From the NCBI RefSeq assembly GCF_030813115.1, contig NZ_JAUSTY010000001.1:310001-374000 (forward strand): 64,000 bases of DNA, read 5' to 3'. The position numbers and the translations under genes are program-made. Positions 37,182 through 49,643 of this stretch are shown here, piece after piece (positions within the stretch are counted from its first letter, which is position 1; each line of letters starts with the position of its first letter). The DNA is from Bacillus horti. GTDB lineage: Bacteria; Bacillota; Bacilli; Caldalkalibacillales; JCM-10596. The notes under the pieces are model-generated. The model saw only the letters and a program-made list of their open reading frames with translations, made no database searches and had not been told where the DNA came from.

Positions 37182-38690
37182 CTATGACAGGTCTTTATTT
37201 AGCCATCTTTTTTGATACGAGCTAGACAATCCCTGTTCAGCTAGACGGAAAGCAAGCAAATCCCTTATAAATTCTGGAAGGAGATACGTAATTTTTTCAG
37301 CCTCCTGGAATTCCGGAAAGATATGTCCAAAGGTAAACATATCAATGGAAGCAATGTTATAGCTCTCCTCCTTTTGCAAGGGAACACCATTTGCCCATAT
37401 ATCCATGATTTCCTTCTGCTTTCCTCGTTCCCTGTAATGGATTTGCAATCCGTCTACCGCTAACGTTCCCATTATTTTACCTCTAAATCCAAAGCCCATA
37501 ATGTGTAACCTTTCAATCTCTGGATTGAGAGAGTGCTGTAAGATGGACCAAAGCTGCTTTCCAGACATCTGTAGGATGCACGGGTTTATTGGATGTGGGC
37601 AAATATGTAAAAGTTGTTCTATCGTAACTACACCCTGCTTCAAATTCCCTAAAATTTGTCCCGTGTTGACTAAGGCAATCTCTGTACCACACCATCTTCT
37701 TAAGCTTTCCGCTAATAAGTTACCTAGCTCCGATTCACTGTGCCATTCTACCTGTAAATCCTGCTCGAGGACGGTCACCACTCTACTTAGCTTATCCTTT
37801 GCAATATTCTCCCATTTATGCAGCAGCTCTGTGGTTGCGATATCTTCAAGCGAATGCTCTGTCTCTATACAGCTTGATGCTATGTTATACCCTTTATCTG
37901 CGGCCTTTAACACATTCGTATCATTTGTTTTATATTTGGGTAACAATTGAGTTTTCGATTGATTGACCTCTTCGGACTGTGCACGAAGCTCGATCTGAAT
38001 ATGTCCAACGTATTTTCCGAATTTACCTGCCTGACTAATATGGCAGTCTTTTATTTTCTTCCCATCTGCCAATACGTGATGAGTATGAGCACCGATAATT
38101 AGATCTATTCCTTCTAGCTGCTCAGCAATCTGTTCATCTTTAGGTAAACCTAAGTGTGAAAGCAGGATAAGAACATCAACCTGCCCACGTAAAGCTTTTA
38201 TCTGTTCTTTTAAAATTTCTATAGGATTTGTAATCCTCCAGCCAAGCAACTCATAAAACAAGTTGAAATTTGCTGTTACTCCCATTATGCCTAGCTTCCA
38301 GCCTGCCACCTCATGAATAGCATAAGGATCGAGCCAAGCTGGCTGTACACCTTCCATATCAAATAGGTTACCCAAGATCACCTGAAAGCGACGGTCATTA
38401 TACAATTCAGAAAGCTGATCTTTTGAAAATGTTAGACCTTCATTATTGCCAATCGTAACGTAATTGTATCCTAATTGATTTAATAATGCTATATTTACCT
38501 GTCCTAGTGTACCATCCGTTAGAAAATGGGAGCGATCCGCATGATCACCTATATCCACCAAAAGGTAAGGCTCCTGTTGCTCTTCAAAGCTTTTCTTCAA
38601 TTGCTTAATCGTCCGAACGACTTTTGGCCAATTGGGAAAATGGCTATGAAAATCATTCGTATGAATAATATGCAGTTTGTTTGTTTTCAT
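37182..38690 (-). CDS. yunD: YunD, 5'-nucleotidase/metallophosphoesterase family protein
   Basis: About 502 residues. The N-terminal calcineurin-type domain has metal-binding HTNDFHSH, DIGDHADRS, GNNEG, LLSHLGLPKDEQ and GAHTHHVL; the C-terminal 5'-nucleotidase domain runs from about 300 (NTGQILGNLKQG near its centre). No signal peptide is seen, so it is probably cytosolic and acts on a nucleotide or sugar-nucleotide phosphoester. I start at MKTNKLHIIH with GGAG 9 bases upstream; two in-frame codons further upstream are alternatives. First gene of yunD-DUF6154-yunC. Confidence 0.86.
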   Translation of the reverse strand: MKTNKLHIIHTNDFHSHFPNWPKVVRTIKQLKKSFEEQQEPYLLVDIGDHADRSHFLTDGTLGQVNIALLNQLGYNYVTIGNNEGLTFSKDQLSELYNDRRFQVILGNLFDMEGVQPAWLDPYAIHEVAGWKLGIMGVTANFNLFYELLGWRITNPIEILKEQIKALRGQVDVLILLSHLGLPKDEQIAEQLEGIDLIIGAHTHHVLADGKKIKDCHISQAGKFGKYVGHIQIELRAQSEEVNQSKTQLLPKYKTNDTNVLKAADKGYNIASSCIETEHSLEDIATTELLHKWENIAKDKLSRVVTVLEQDLQVEWHSESELGNLLAESLRRWCGTEIALVNTGQILGNLKQGVVTIEQLLHICPHPINPCILQMSGKQLWSILQHSLNPEIERLHIMGFGFRGKIMGTLAVDGLQIHYRERGKQKEIMDIWANGVPLQKEESYNIASIDMFTFGHIFPEFQEAEKITYLLPEFIRDLLAFRLAEQGLSSSYQKRWLNKDLS

Positions 38691-38771
38691 ATCTCCTATC
38701 TCCATGACCTTCGCCCCCACTTTGTACGTGAACTAGTATAACATTAGTCTTACCAATTACTGCATTAGTGC

Positions 38772-38805
38772 AAAACAGCCTTCACATTTAACTCTTGTGA
38801 AGGCT
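38772..38805 (-). terminator. Terminator of the MFS gene
   Basis: Minus strand AGCCTTCAC (38797-38805) pairs with GTGAAGGCT (38777-38785), then GTTTTG. Confidence 0.75.
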
Positions 38806-38859
38806 CTCATTAAAGAAATGATACTATTCCTTTTCTAATGTATCAAGCTTTAAGCTTAC

Positions 38860-40122
38860 TTATCCTTTTCTTACCCAGATCATAATAGGTACCAAAATAA
38901 GAGATAATAATCCTCCAAAAAGCGATAGAGCAGTAAAGCTTGTTGATGAAACAACCATACCTGATAAAGCCCCTCCAGAAGCTCCAGCTAGAGCTATAAA
39001 AACATCGATCGCTCCTTGTGTTTTAGCACGCGTTTTTATTGTGGTATGATCGACTATAATTGTTGTACCACTAATTAAACCAAGATTCCACCCCAGTCCT
39101 AATAAGGCTAGTGAAACGATTAAGACTGTCATACTATCTCCGGAACCAAACGCCCCTATTACACCAGCCAAAATTAAGATGACTATGGCAATAAAAGCCA
39201 TAAAGTATCTACCCGTTTTGTCTATAATATAACCAGTAAACAAGGAAGGAAGATACATAGCCCCAACATGTATGCCGATTACCAAGCCTATTGCTCCAAC
39301 TGCATGTCCATGATGCTCCATATGGATAGGTGTCATCGTCATAATGGCAACCATAATGATTTGGGTTACAATCATGATTGAAGCACCGAGGATGATTCCT
39401 TTTTTGTTCATCTTGTTTTCAGATATATGTAAATCAGTTTCCGGTATATCCCCTTTGAGTTCCTGTTCCATTCGCTTAGCAAGAATAAACGGATCAGGTC
39501 GAAGGAAGAAGTAAAGGACAATTCCGGCTATAAAAAAAGCGGCACCTGCTAAAATAAAAGGACCTGCCAATGGAGGTATCCCTAGAGAAATTGCCACTTC
39601 TCCCATAACATTAACAAGATTAGGGCCAGCTACAGCACCAAATGTTGTTGAGACCATGGCTATGCTTACAGCTGTAGCTCTTTGTTTATTTTCAGCAAGA
39701 TCTGTCCCAGCATATCTTGCTTGCAGGTTTGTAGCGGTACCTGAACCGTAAATAAATAAGGATAAGAATAAAAGGATTGGATTATGTAAAACAGCTGCCA
39801 CAATAACACCTAATGAGCCTACTCCACCTAACATAAACCCTGTAAATAGTCCAATACGACGCCCAAATTTTTGTGTTAGTCTTCCTACCATAAAGGCAGC
39901 GAAGGCTGACCCTAAAGTAAATAATGCTGTTGGTAAACCTGCAAGTGCGTCCGTTCCTAACATTTGTCTTGCTAGAAGGGCGCCCACCGTAATTCCAGCA
40001 GCTAGGCCTGCTCCACCAAACATTTGTGAGATACTAACGATCCATAAGGTTCGTTTATATAATTTTCTTTTTTCTCCCTTAGAGATGACCGTAGAGCTTG
40101 TTGATTCGTCCTGTATGACCAT
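38860..40122 (-). CDS. Major facilitator superfamily transporter
   Basis: A 420-residue carrier with 12 predicted transmembrane segments in two halves and a cytosolic loop near 205-230. GRLTQKFGRRIGLFTG after TM2 is the MFS motif A, and a weaker copy (YIIDKTGRY) follows TM8. The N-terminal tail (MVIQDESTSSTVISKGEKRKLYKR) is cytosolic. AGGGGTG precedes ATG. The substrate cannot be read from sequence; drug-efflux-like or sugar-like roles are both possible. Single gene. Confidence 0.85.
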   Translation of the reverse strand: MVIQDESTSSTVISKGEKRKLYKRTLWIVSISQMFGGAGLAAGITVGALLARQMLGTDALAGLPTALFTLGSAFAAFMVGRLTQKFGRRIGLFTGFMLGGVGSLGVIVAAVLHNPILLFLSLFIYGSGTATNLQARYAGTDLAENKQRATAVSIAMVSTTFGAVAGPNLVNVMGEVAISLGIPPLAGPFILAGAAFFIAGIVLYFFLRPDPFILAKRMEQELKGDIPETDLHISENKMNKKGIILGASIMIVTQIIMVAIMTMTPIHMEHHGHAVGAIGLVIGIHVGAMYLPSLFTGYIIDKTGRYFMAFIAIVILILAGVIGAFGSGDSMTVLIVSLALLGLGWNLGLISGTTIIVDHTTIKTRAKTQGAIDVFIALAGASGGALSGMVVSSTSFTALSLFGGLLSLILVPIMIWVRKG

Positions 40123-40288
40123 GATACACCCCTACTCAATATGTATATATTCCGTAGCACCTGTAATCGCTATATAAGTATAAATCGTAACATAGTATTT
40201 GATTTTGTACTACTATTTCCTTTATAGGGCTTTTAGAGTTGAAAGGACATCGGAAAATCAAATTTTTATGAATTACTTGTGACTTACA

Positions 40289-40474
40289 TTAGACAAAAAG
40301 AAGACCCCACCGAAGTGAGGTCATTTTCTCAATCAATAGGAATTGGGCATGGATTCGGGTCCCAATCGTACAATATGGTTTAATATCTGTAGCTAGTGCA
40401 CCCGTAGATAAAGATAGGACTAATGCTAATGTAAAGAAACCCAGTAATAAATTTTTCCACCTCACAGTGGACAC
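40289..40474 (-). CDS. Possible small exported peptide (weak candidate)
   Basis: Up to 61 residues from a GTG. WKNLLLGFFTLALVLSLS followed by TGALA-TD looks like a signal peptide with an Ala-x-Ala cleavage site. The released part would be TDIKPYCTIGTRIHAQ and onward. The last residues are simply the translation of a terminator hairpin (40303-40322), so either the reading frame is damaged or the real product ends elsewhere. The ribosome site is poor. It superficially resembles Phr-type signalling peptides, but there is no rap gene nearby. Confidence 0.35.
   Translation of the reverse strand: MSTVRWKNLLLGFFTLALVLSLSTGALATDIKPYCTIGTRIHAQFLLIEKMTSLRWGLLFV
40296..40322 (-). terminator. Terminator with TTCG loop
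   Basis: Minus strand GACCTCAC-TTCG-GTGGGGTC then TTCTTTTTG, a strong stem with a stable tetraloop. It closes the small transcript described for 40289-40474. Confidence 0.85.
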
Positions 40475-40559
40475 TCTTGTCTTGAGCTAATTGCTACTAC
40501 TGCCTTCGCTATTCGGGACTTGAACCCTATAGATAGCGCACATGCTGGGCGCACATAAA

Positions 40560-40586
40560 TAAGCCCTCACTTTTTGTGAGGGCTTA
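40560..40586 (-). terminator. Terminator of the suf operon
   Basis: TAAGCCCTCAC (40560-40570) pairs perfectly with GTGAGGGCTTA (40576-40586), 45 bases after sufB. Confidence 0.8.
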
Positions 40587-40631
40587 AGCTTCTTCTCTAA
40601 ATATATTGAGCGTCTACTAACATGTGTATAC

Positions 40632-42029
40632 TTAACCTATACTACCTTCCATCTCGAACTTAATCAGACGGTTCATCTCAACGGCATATTCCATTGGAAG
40701 CTCCTTCGTAAATGGCTCAATGAAGCCCATTACGATCATTTCTGTTGCTTCCTGCTCTGAAATCCCACGGCTCATTAGATAGAACAACTGCTCTTCAGAA
40801 ACCTTGGATACAGAAGCTTCGTGCTCTAACGTAATGTTATCATTTAAGATTTCATTGTATGGAATCGTATCAGACGTAGAAAGCTCATCCATAATGATCG
40901 TATCACACTCAATGTTCGCTTTGGAACCTTGAGATTTACGACCAAAGTGACAAAGTCCTCTATACGTCACCTTACCACCTTGTTTACTAATTGATTTGGA
41001 AACAATCGTAGACGTACAATCTGGAGCTAAATGCACCATCTTCGCTCCAGCATCCTGATGCTGTCCTTTACCAGCGATAGCGATAGAAAGCACACTTCCT
41101 CTCGCACCACGACCTTTCATAATGACAGCTGGATACTTCATCGTAAGCTTACTTCCGATGTTTCCATCTACCCATTCCATTGTTGCTTGCTCTTCACAAA
41201 CAGCACGTTTTGTAACAAGGTTGTAAATGTTAGGAGCCCAGTTTTGGATTGTTGTATATCTAGCTCTAGCGTTCTTTTTAATGATAATTTCAACAACAGC
41301 ACTGTGTAGAGAGTTTGTGCTATACACAGGAGCTGTACATCCTTCTACATAGTGCACAAAGCTATCCTCATCAGCGATAATCAATGTTCTTTCAAATTGA
41401 CCCATGTTTTCAGAGTTAATTCTGAAATACGCTTGTAGAGGTGTATCACACTTCACGCCCTTTGGAACGTAGATAAAGCTTCCACCAGACCAAACCGCGC
41501 TATTTAATGCAGCAAACTTATTGTCTGTTGGAGGGATAACGGTAGCCCAGTGCTCTTTAAAGATTTCCTCATGCTCACGAAGAGCCGTATCCGTATCCGT
41601 AAAAATAACACCAAGCTTCTCTAAATCCTCTTGCATGTTATGGTATACAACCTCAGATTCGTACTGAGCAGAAACACCTGCTAGGAATTTTTGCTCTGCC
41701 TCTGGAATACCAAGCTTATCAAACGTATTCTTAATCTCCTCAGGAACCTCTTCCCACGTCTTACTTGTTTTTTCAGAAGGTTTAACGTAATACACAATAT
41801 CATTAAAATCTAGTTCTGATAAATTCCCACCCCACATAGGCATAGGCATATTATAGAAATGCTCCAAGGATTTCAAGCGGAAATCCAGCATCCATTGTGG
41901 TTCACTTTTGATTTTAGAGATTTCTCGTACAATATCCTCTGTTAGTCCACGGTTTGCACGAAAGATAGACACATCTCGATCCACAAAACCGTATTTATAT
42001 TCCCCAATATCAGGCATTTGTTTAGCCAT
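40632..42029 (-). CDS. sufB: Fe-S cluster scaffold subunit SufB
   Basis: Core scaffold of the SUF system; with SufC and SufD it assembles new Fe-S clusters. It has 465 residues. Typical stretches are [51 protein letters not shown] and, near the C terminus, [20 protein letters not shown]. It is the last gene of sufCDSUB, about 100 bases after sufU, and followed by a terminator. The order is the usual Firmicute one. Confidence 0.97.
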   Translation of the reverse strand: MAKQMPDIGEYKYGFVDRDVSIFRANRGLTEDIVREISKIKSEPQWMLDFRLKSLEHFYNMPMPMWGGNLSELDFNDIVYYVKPSEKTSKTWEEVPEEIKNTFDKLGIPEAEQKFLAGVSAQYESEVVYHNMQEDLEKLGVIFTDTDTALREHEEIFKEHWATVIPPTDNKFAALNSAVWSGGSFIYVPKGVKCDTPLQAYFRINSENMGQFERTLIIADEDSFVHYVEGCTAPVYSTNSLHSAVVEIIIKKNARARYTTIQNWAPNIYNLVTKRAVCEEQATMEWVDGNIGSKLTMKYPAVIMKGRGARGSVLSIAIAGKGQHQDAGAKMVHLAPDCTSTIVSKSISKQGGKVTYRGLCHFGRKSQGSKANIECDTIIMDELSTSDTIPYNEILNDNITLEHEASVSKVSEEQLFYLMSRGISEQEATEMIVMGFIEPFTKELPMEYAVEMNRLIKFEMEGSIG

Positions 42030-42127
42030 GAGTGAGTCCTCCTTTCAAATTTAAACGGTCATCAGCTCATGATGACAGTATCCATTTCATCTAAGTGTAA
42101 GCTTGTTAAGCGATATATTTGATAAGT

Positions 42128-45094
<2,967 letters not shown>

Positions 45095-45113
45095 CACAAT
45101 CCCTCCTTACCGC

Positions 45114-45899
45114 TTAAGCCTCTTGGCCAACAGTTTCGTCTTTGATTCCTAATTCTTGTTTAATCCAATCATAGCCTTCTGCTTCAAGGCGTTGAGCTAG
45201 CTCTGGTCCACCAGATTTCACAATACGTCCTTGCATCATAACATGAACAAAGTCCGGTGTAATATAATTCAACAAACGTTGATAGTGAGTAATAATTAAG
45301 AAGGCACGATCAGGGCTACGAAGATCATTAACCCCTTTTGATACTACTTTAAGAGCATCAATATCTAAACCTGAATCGATTTCATCTAGGATACAAACTC
45401 TAGGCTGTAGCATAAGCATTTGCAGAATTTCATTTCTTTTCTTCTCTCCACCAGAGAAGCCTTCATTAAGATAGCGCTGAGAGAAGGAATTATCCATTTC
45501 TAGCACATTCATCTTTTCGTCAAGCGTTCTGATAAACTTCATTAAAGAAATTTCATCGCCTTCTTCACGATTAGCGTTAATGGCTGAGCGTAAGAAATCA
45601 GCTGTTGTTACTCCACTAATTTCGCTTGGATATTGCATAGCAAGAAATAGTCCTGCTCTTGCACGCTCGTCAACCTCCATATCTAAAACATCTTCACCAT
45701 CAAGCTCAACAGACCCAGCAGTGACTTCATAGCTAGGGTGACCCATCAATGAGGATGCAAGTGTACTTTTACCCGTTCCGTTTGGTCCCATGATCGCGTG
45801 GATTTCTCCACCCTTAATATCTAAAGAGAAATTCTTTAAAATTTCTTTTCCTTCGATGGATACTCCAAAATCTTTGATTTTTAACTGTGGTGCTGACAT
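45114..45899 (-). CDS. sufC: SUF ATPase SufC
   Basis: Soluble ABC ATPase that drives conformational change of SufBD, 261 residues. Walker [10 protein letters not shown] at 38-46, signature FSGGEKKR, Walker [10 protein letters not shown] and switch histidine in [16 protein letters not shown] lies 10 bases before ATG. First gene of the operon; a Fur-like palindrome lies 53-67 bases upstream. In this window it is the counterpart of the SufR-like regulator at 25.0 kb and the Nfu carrier at 23.0 kb. Confidence 0.97.
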   Translation of the reverse strand: MSAPQLKIKDFGVSIEGKEILKNFSLDIKGGEIHAIMGPNGTGKSTLASSLMGHPSYEVTAGSVELDGEDVLDMEVDERARAGLFLAMQYPSEISGVTTADFLRSAINANREEGDEISLMKFIRTLDEKMNVLEMDNSFSQRYLNEGFSGGEKKRNEILQMLMLQPRVCILDEIDSGLDIDALKVVSKGVNDLRSPDRAFLIITHYQRLLNYITPDFVHVMMQGRIVKSGGPELAQRLEAEGYDWIKQELGIKDETVGQEA

Positions 45900-45951
45900 T
45901 CGACATACCCTCCTATATTTAAGTAAATCATTCTTGATTTCTATTAATTAT

Positions 45952-45966
45952 CAATGATTATCATTG
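45952..45966 (-). promoter_or_regulatory. Fur-like 7-1-7 palindrome upstream of sufC
   Basis: CAATGAT-A-ATCATTG is a perfect inverted repeat centred on AATGATAATCATT, which equals the core of the classical 19-bp Fur box; 13 of 19 positions match by my count. A TATACT element lies just upstream on the minus strand (near 45980). It may answer to Fur, or to a relative such as PerR or Zur. Confidence 0.5.
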
Positions 45967-46100
45967 AACCTCATCATATAGTATATCATATGTAGAAATC
46001 AAGAAAAGTACTTATTACAAGACAGAACCTATGACTACAATCATAGACCCCTTATATTGTAATAATTATTAGTTTGTATTATTTATATTTTAACATATAA

Positions 46101-46137
46101 AATAGGTTTTGCCTAATTGTAAAAGGCAAAACCTATT
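46101..46137 (-). terminator. Terminator of the TRAP permease gene
   Basis: AATAGGTTTTGCC (46101-46113) pairs perfectly with GGCAAAACCTATT (46125-46137), then TTTATA on the minus strand. Confidence 0.8.
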
Positions 46138-46191
46138 CTAATTTTGTTCAGCGCTAGTTATACATGTATAGATAAATTATACATACATACA

Positions 46192-48174
46192 TTACATTAC
46201 TACTTCTGAATTGTTTGTCTCTTTTTTGTAGCCAATATATTGGAAGAGAATGACTGCAGCTATGATAGAAAATCCAATCATATCTGTCAAAAAGCTTGGA
46301 TTCATAAACAGTAACGCTCCACCTATTGCCACGATTCTAATGAACACATTCATCTTTTTAAACAGATAGCCTTCAGCACCAGCCCCAAGCATGACCACTC
46401 CAGTTATCGAAGTAAGAACGACAACTGCCCCTTCAAGCCATGTCGTATCCATTAAAAGCAAGGAGTTACTGTATACAAACATATAAGGAACAATAAATCC
46501 TGCTATGGATAGCTTCATTGATTGGAATCCTGTTCTCATTGGATCCCCACCAGATATTCCAGCTGCAGCAAAGGAGGCCAAGGCCACAGGAGGTGTAATA
46601 TTAGCAAAAATACCAAAGTAGAATACAAACATGTGAGCAACAAATGGCTGTATCCCCAATTCTACTAAAGCAGGTGCAGCCATTGTAGCCGTAATAATAT
46701 AGGTTGGAATACTAGGTAAGCCCATTCCAAGCACTATACAAGCAAGCATGGTAAAGACTAGGGTGAGGAATAAACTTTGTCCACCTAATAAAACAATACC
46801 ATTAGCAAGCTTCAAGCCGAAGCCAGTTAATGTGGCTACACCTACAATTATACCTACAGCTGCGCAAGCAATCGCTACTCCAAGAGTATTTCTAGCTCCC
46901 ATTTCAAGAGCTTCTACAATATCTTTAAAAGACATTCTTGTGGTTTTTCTAATCATGGCCACTAGAATGGTTACAATAATGGTTAGGAAGGCAGAAAAGA
47001 TGATCGTTCTTCCGCTGAAAAAGAGCATGTACATTAGAAACAATAAAGGTAAAAGTAGATGCCCTCTCTCTTTCATAACTTCCTTAACACGAGGTAAATC
47101 TGCTCTCTTAATTCCTCTTAGCCCATCCTTTGAGGCGCGCAGATGAACCTGAGTAATGATTCCAATATAGAAAAGCAACGCTGGTAAGATCGCTGCGAGA
47201 GCAATTTGTGAATAAGGCATACCGAGCATTTCAGCCATAATAAAGGCAGCCGCTCCCATAATCGGAGGTAAGATTTGCCCACCTACCGATGCGGACGCTT
47301 CCACCGCTCCTGCGAAGTTCCTCTGGTATCCAACCTTCTTCATCAAAGGAATGGTAAAAGCTCCAGTGGTGACAACATTAGCGACAGCTGCTCCATTAAT
47401 ACTTCCTAGCATTCCACTAGCAAGAACGGCAACTTTTGCCGGTCCGCCCTTTGTATGACCAGCTAAGGCTAAGGAAATATCATTGAAGAACTGCCCCATT
47501 CCAGATTTACTAAGAACGGCACCAAATAAAATAAATAAAAAGATATATGTTGCTGATACTCCAATCGCTGTACCGTAAATTCCTTCTGTAGTGGTATACA
47601 AAAAATTAGAAAGCTGTTCCCAATCAAATCCACGATGTCTGAAAATCCCCGGCAAGTTGCGTCCAAACAATCCATATAAGATAAATAGGATGGCTAATAA
47701 AGGAAGAGCCCATCCGGTTACTCTTCTTGCCGCCTCAAGAACAAGAACAATTAGAATAGTAGCAAATACCACATCCCACTGATTTGGTAATCCACCTCGA
47801 TTTACGATACCTAAATACTCAACAAACATATATACGGTTGTTGATAGAGCGAGAAAAGAAAAAATAATATCGTACCAATGAAGCTTGCTTCTTTTTAGTC
47901 TTTGAAAGGCAGGATAAAGTAAAAAGATTAAAACAAGGGCAACCCCTACGTGTAAAGAGCGGTGCTTTAAAGTCACTGGCCCACTAAAATAGGAGGTATA
48001 AAGATGGTACAATGAGAAGGCTACTGCTATGACGGTTATCAAAAGAGCCATACCCCGTTTAAAAGAACGGAATCTAGATTCTTGGTCATACTTTTCTAGT
48101 AGCTCCTTTTGATCATTAGACAGTTCCTCTTCCTGCCTATTATCTGTCGTGATTTCCTTTGATGTCCTACTCAT
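46192..48174 (-). CDS. TRAP transporter fused permease (DctQ-DctM fusion)
   Basis: Membrane subunit of a TRAP-TAXI importer, about 660 residues. The first four transmembrane segments (about 45-190) are the small DctQ-like part and the rest is the large DctM-like ion-coupled channel, with conserved SGSING-like GMLGSINGAAVANVVTTG and ASVGGQILPPIMGAAAFIMAE. Sodium coupling is the rule in the family. The start at MSRTSKEIT is set by AGAGGTG upstream; a longer TTG start is less likely. It follows the TAXI receptor gene on the same strand. The substrate is unknown; relatives take up small organic acids such as glutamate or 2-oxoglutarate. Confidence 0.92.
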   Translation of the reverse strand: MSRTSKEITTDNRQEEELSNDQKELLEKYDQESRFRSFKRGMALLITVIAVAFSLYHLYTSYFSGPVTLKHRSLHVGVALVLIFLLYPAFQRLKRSKLHWYDIIFSFLALSTTVYMFVEYLGIVNRGGLPNQWDVVFATILIVLVLEAARRVTGWALPLLAILFILYGLFGRNLPGIFRHRGFDWEQLSNFLYTTTEGIYGTAIGVSATYIFLFILFGAVLSKSGMGQFFNDISLALAGHTKGGPAKVAVLASGMLGSINGAAVANVVTTGAFTIPLMKKVGYQRNFAGAVEASASVGGQILPPIMGAAAFIMAEMLGMPYSQIALAAILPALLFYIGIITQVHLRASKDGLRGIKRADLPRVKEVMKERGHLLLPLLFLMYMLFFSGRTIIFSAFLTIIVTILVAMIRKTTRMSFKDIVEALEMGARNTLGVAIACAAVGIIVGVATLTGFGLKLANGIVLLGGQSLFLTLVFTMLACIVLGMGLPSIPTYIITATMAAPALVELGIQPFVAHMFVFYFGIFANITPPVALASFAAAGISGGDPMRTGFQSMKLSIAGFIVPYMFVYSNSLLLMDTTWLEGAVVVLTSITGVVMLGAGAEGYLFKKMNVFIRIVAIGGALLFMNPSFLTDMIGFSIIAAVILFQYIGYKKETNNSEVVM

Positions 48175-48261
48175 CACATCACCTCTTTTCAATTCGCATT
48201 TCTACTGCTTGATGATGAGGAATATCCTCAGGCTTAATCAACAGCCTTGTCCTCTTCACGC

Positions 48262-49305
48262 TTAATCTATCGCTCCCACCTCTTTAAGATATTTCTCTGC
48301 CCCAGGATGAAATGGCACAATCATCCCTTCTGCAACACCTTCAAGATCGATTTCCTTTGCTGCATTGTGCGAGTTTTGAATTCTGTCAATGTTTTCAAAC
48401 ATTGTTTTAGTCAGTACATATACAGCGTCCTCAGATAGCTCTCCACTTACTAAAAGGAGATTTTGAATACTAGCCGTGTGAATATCCTCAGTATTGTCAT
48501 ACGTATTAGCAGGAATAATATCAGCTGAGAAGAAAGGATAGTGCTCAGCTAAATAATCCATTGCCGCCCCTTCAATGGGTACAATGACAACATCAGCTGA
48601 TGTTTGTAGATCCATAATCGTAGCATTTGGAAGGCCACTCGTTACAAAAGCGGCATCAACCAAGCCATTTTTAATCTGATCAATCGCTTCACTATAAGAA
48701 AGATAGTCAACATTAACATCATCATAGGTCATTCCATGGGCTTCAAACATCATACGTGCGTTTAATTCAACACCAGAGTTTGGAGCCCCCACTCCAACAC
48801 GTTTTCCCCTTAAATCTTCAAATTCTGTAATCCCAGTAGCTGCTGTAGTTACAATTTGAACATGATTTGGGTATAGAGAGGCCATTCCTCTCAGTTCCTC
48901 TACTGGTTCCTCACCCTCAAAAGCTCCTGTCCCTTCATATGCCTGAAGAACAGCGTCACCCATTGTTATGGCAAGCTCTGCACGTCCAGTTGTAATTAAA
49001 TTGATGTTTTCAACAGATGCTCCAGTGGCTTGTACGGATGTAAAATGACCCAGCTCCCTTTCAAATAAGTTGGACATAGCCCCACCAATAGGATAATAAA
49101 CCCCTGACGTTCCACCAGTAGCAATTGTGATAAATAACTCTTCATCCTGTTCGGCATTTGAACCAGTATCTGCATCTGATCCTGACCCTGATTCAGAACC
49201 TGTATCTGATTCACCAGTCGAATCTCCTCCACCACAAGCTGCTAGGAAAAGGACTAACATAAGAGTGAACGAAAGCAGTATAGGTAAACTTTTTCTTTTA
49301 TTCAT
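48262..49305 (-). CDS. TAXI-family TRAP solute receptor, lipoprotein
   Basis: Extracytoplasmic receptor of 347 residues; lipoprotein signal ends in LFLAAC (cysteine 24), followed by a Gly/Ser/Asp linker to about residue 55. The TAXI family stretch FITIATGGTSGVYYPIGGAMSNL is clear, and RAELAITMGDAV, GKRVGVGAPNSGVELNARM follow. GGAGGAG lies upstream of ATG. Together with the fused permease 87 bases downstream it makes a complete TRAP-TAXI system, transcribed from the sigma-54-type promoter at 49424-49439. Confidence 0.93.
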   Translation of the reverse strand: MNKRKSLPILLSFTLMLVLFLAACGGGDSTGESDTGSESGSGSDADTGSNAEQDEELFITIATGGTSGVYYPIGGAMSNLFERELGHFTSVQATGASVENINLITTGRAELAITMGDAVLQAYEGTGAFEGEEPVEELRGMASLYPNHVQIVTTAATGITEFEDLRGKRVGVGAPNSGVELNARMMFEAHGMTYDDVNVDYLSYSEAIDQIKNGLVDAAFVTSGLPNATIMDLQTSADVVIVPIEGAAMDYLAEHYPFFSADIIPANTYDNTEDIHTASIQNLLLVSGELSEDAVYVLTKTMFENIDRIQNSHNAAKEIDLEGVAEGMIVPFHPGAEKYLKEVGAID

Positions 49306-49423
49306 TGATTCTCCTCCTTATTAATCATTGTGTGATTTAAGAAACAAAACGATAGTGAAAAACGCATCCAAAAGTGATGGTAACTAGTCATTCTATTCTT
49401 ATATCCTTTCTGCATTATGTAAA

Positions 49424-49439
49424 TGCAAATATCATGCCA
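49424..49439 (-). promoter_or_regulatory. Sigma-54 (-24/-12) promoter for the TAXI-TRAP operon
   Basis: Minus strand TGGCATGATATTTGCA matches TGGCACG-N4-TTGCA with one difference (T for C) and correct spacing. The start site would be near 49412, 107 bases before the receptor gene. A palindrome ACAATTAATTGT at 49494-49505 lies about 80-95 bases further upstream, where an NtrC-type activator would bind. Confidence 0.8.
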
Positions 49440-49530
49440 AAACGAATGAAGAAACTCAAAGGAGACAGTTGCCTAGTATCTTTGTAAACGCATACAATTA
49501 ATTGTCTTACATTGAAGATGACTCAAAACT

Positions 49531-49576
49531 AAAAAAGCGGCATTTTTTGCCGCTTCGGAATAATATGCCGCTTTTT
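49531..49576 (-). terminator. Terminator of the kinase-regulator genes with a spare arm
   Basis: Minus strand AAGCGGCA-aaaa-TGCCGCTT followed by T4-6 forms the main hairpin (49535-49555). An extra AAAAAGCGGCAT (complement of 49565-49576) can pair with the same right arm instead. Confidence 0.8.
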
Positions 49577-49643
49577 CTCCATGCATGCCTCACTAACAAC
49601 CTAGCTCCTTTTTTTGCATAAAAGCCTTTCCATCTATCTTCTC

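Noticed and set aside
40500-40545. GGGTTCAAGTCCC on the minus strand, like a tRNA T-arm
   Set aside because: Only three of five stem pairs close and no cloverleaf can be folded from the flanks. A tRNA remnant remains possible but is unsupported.
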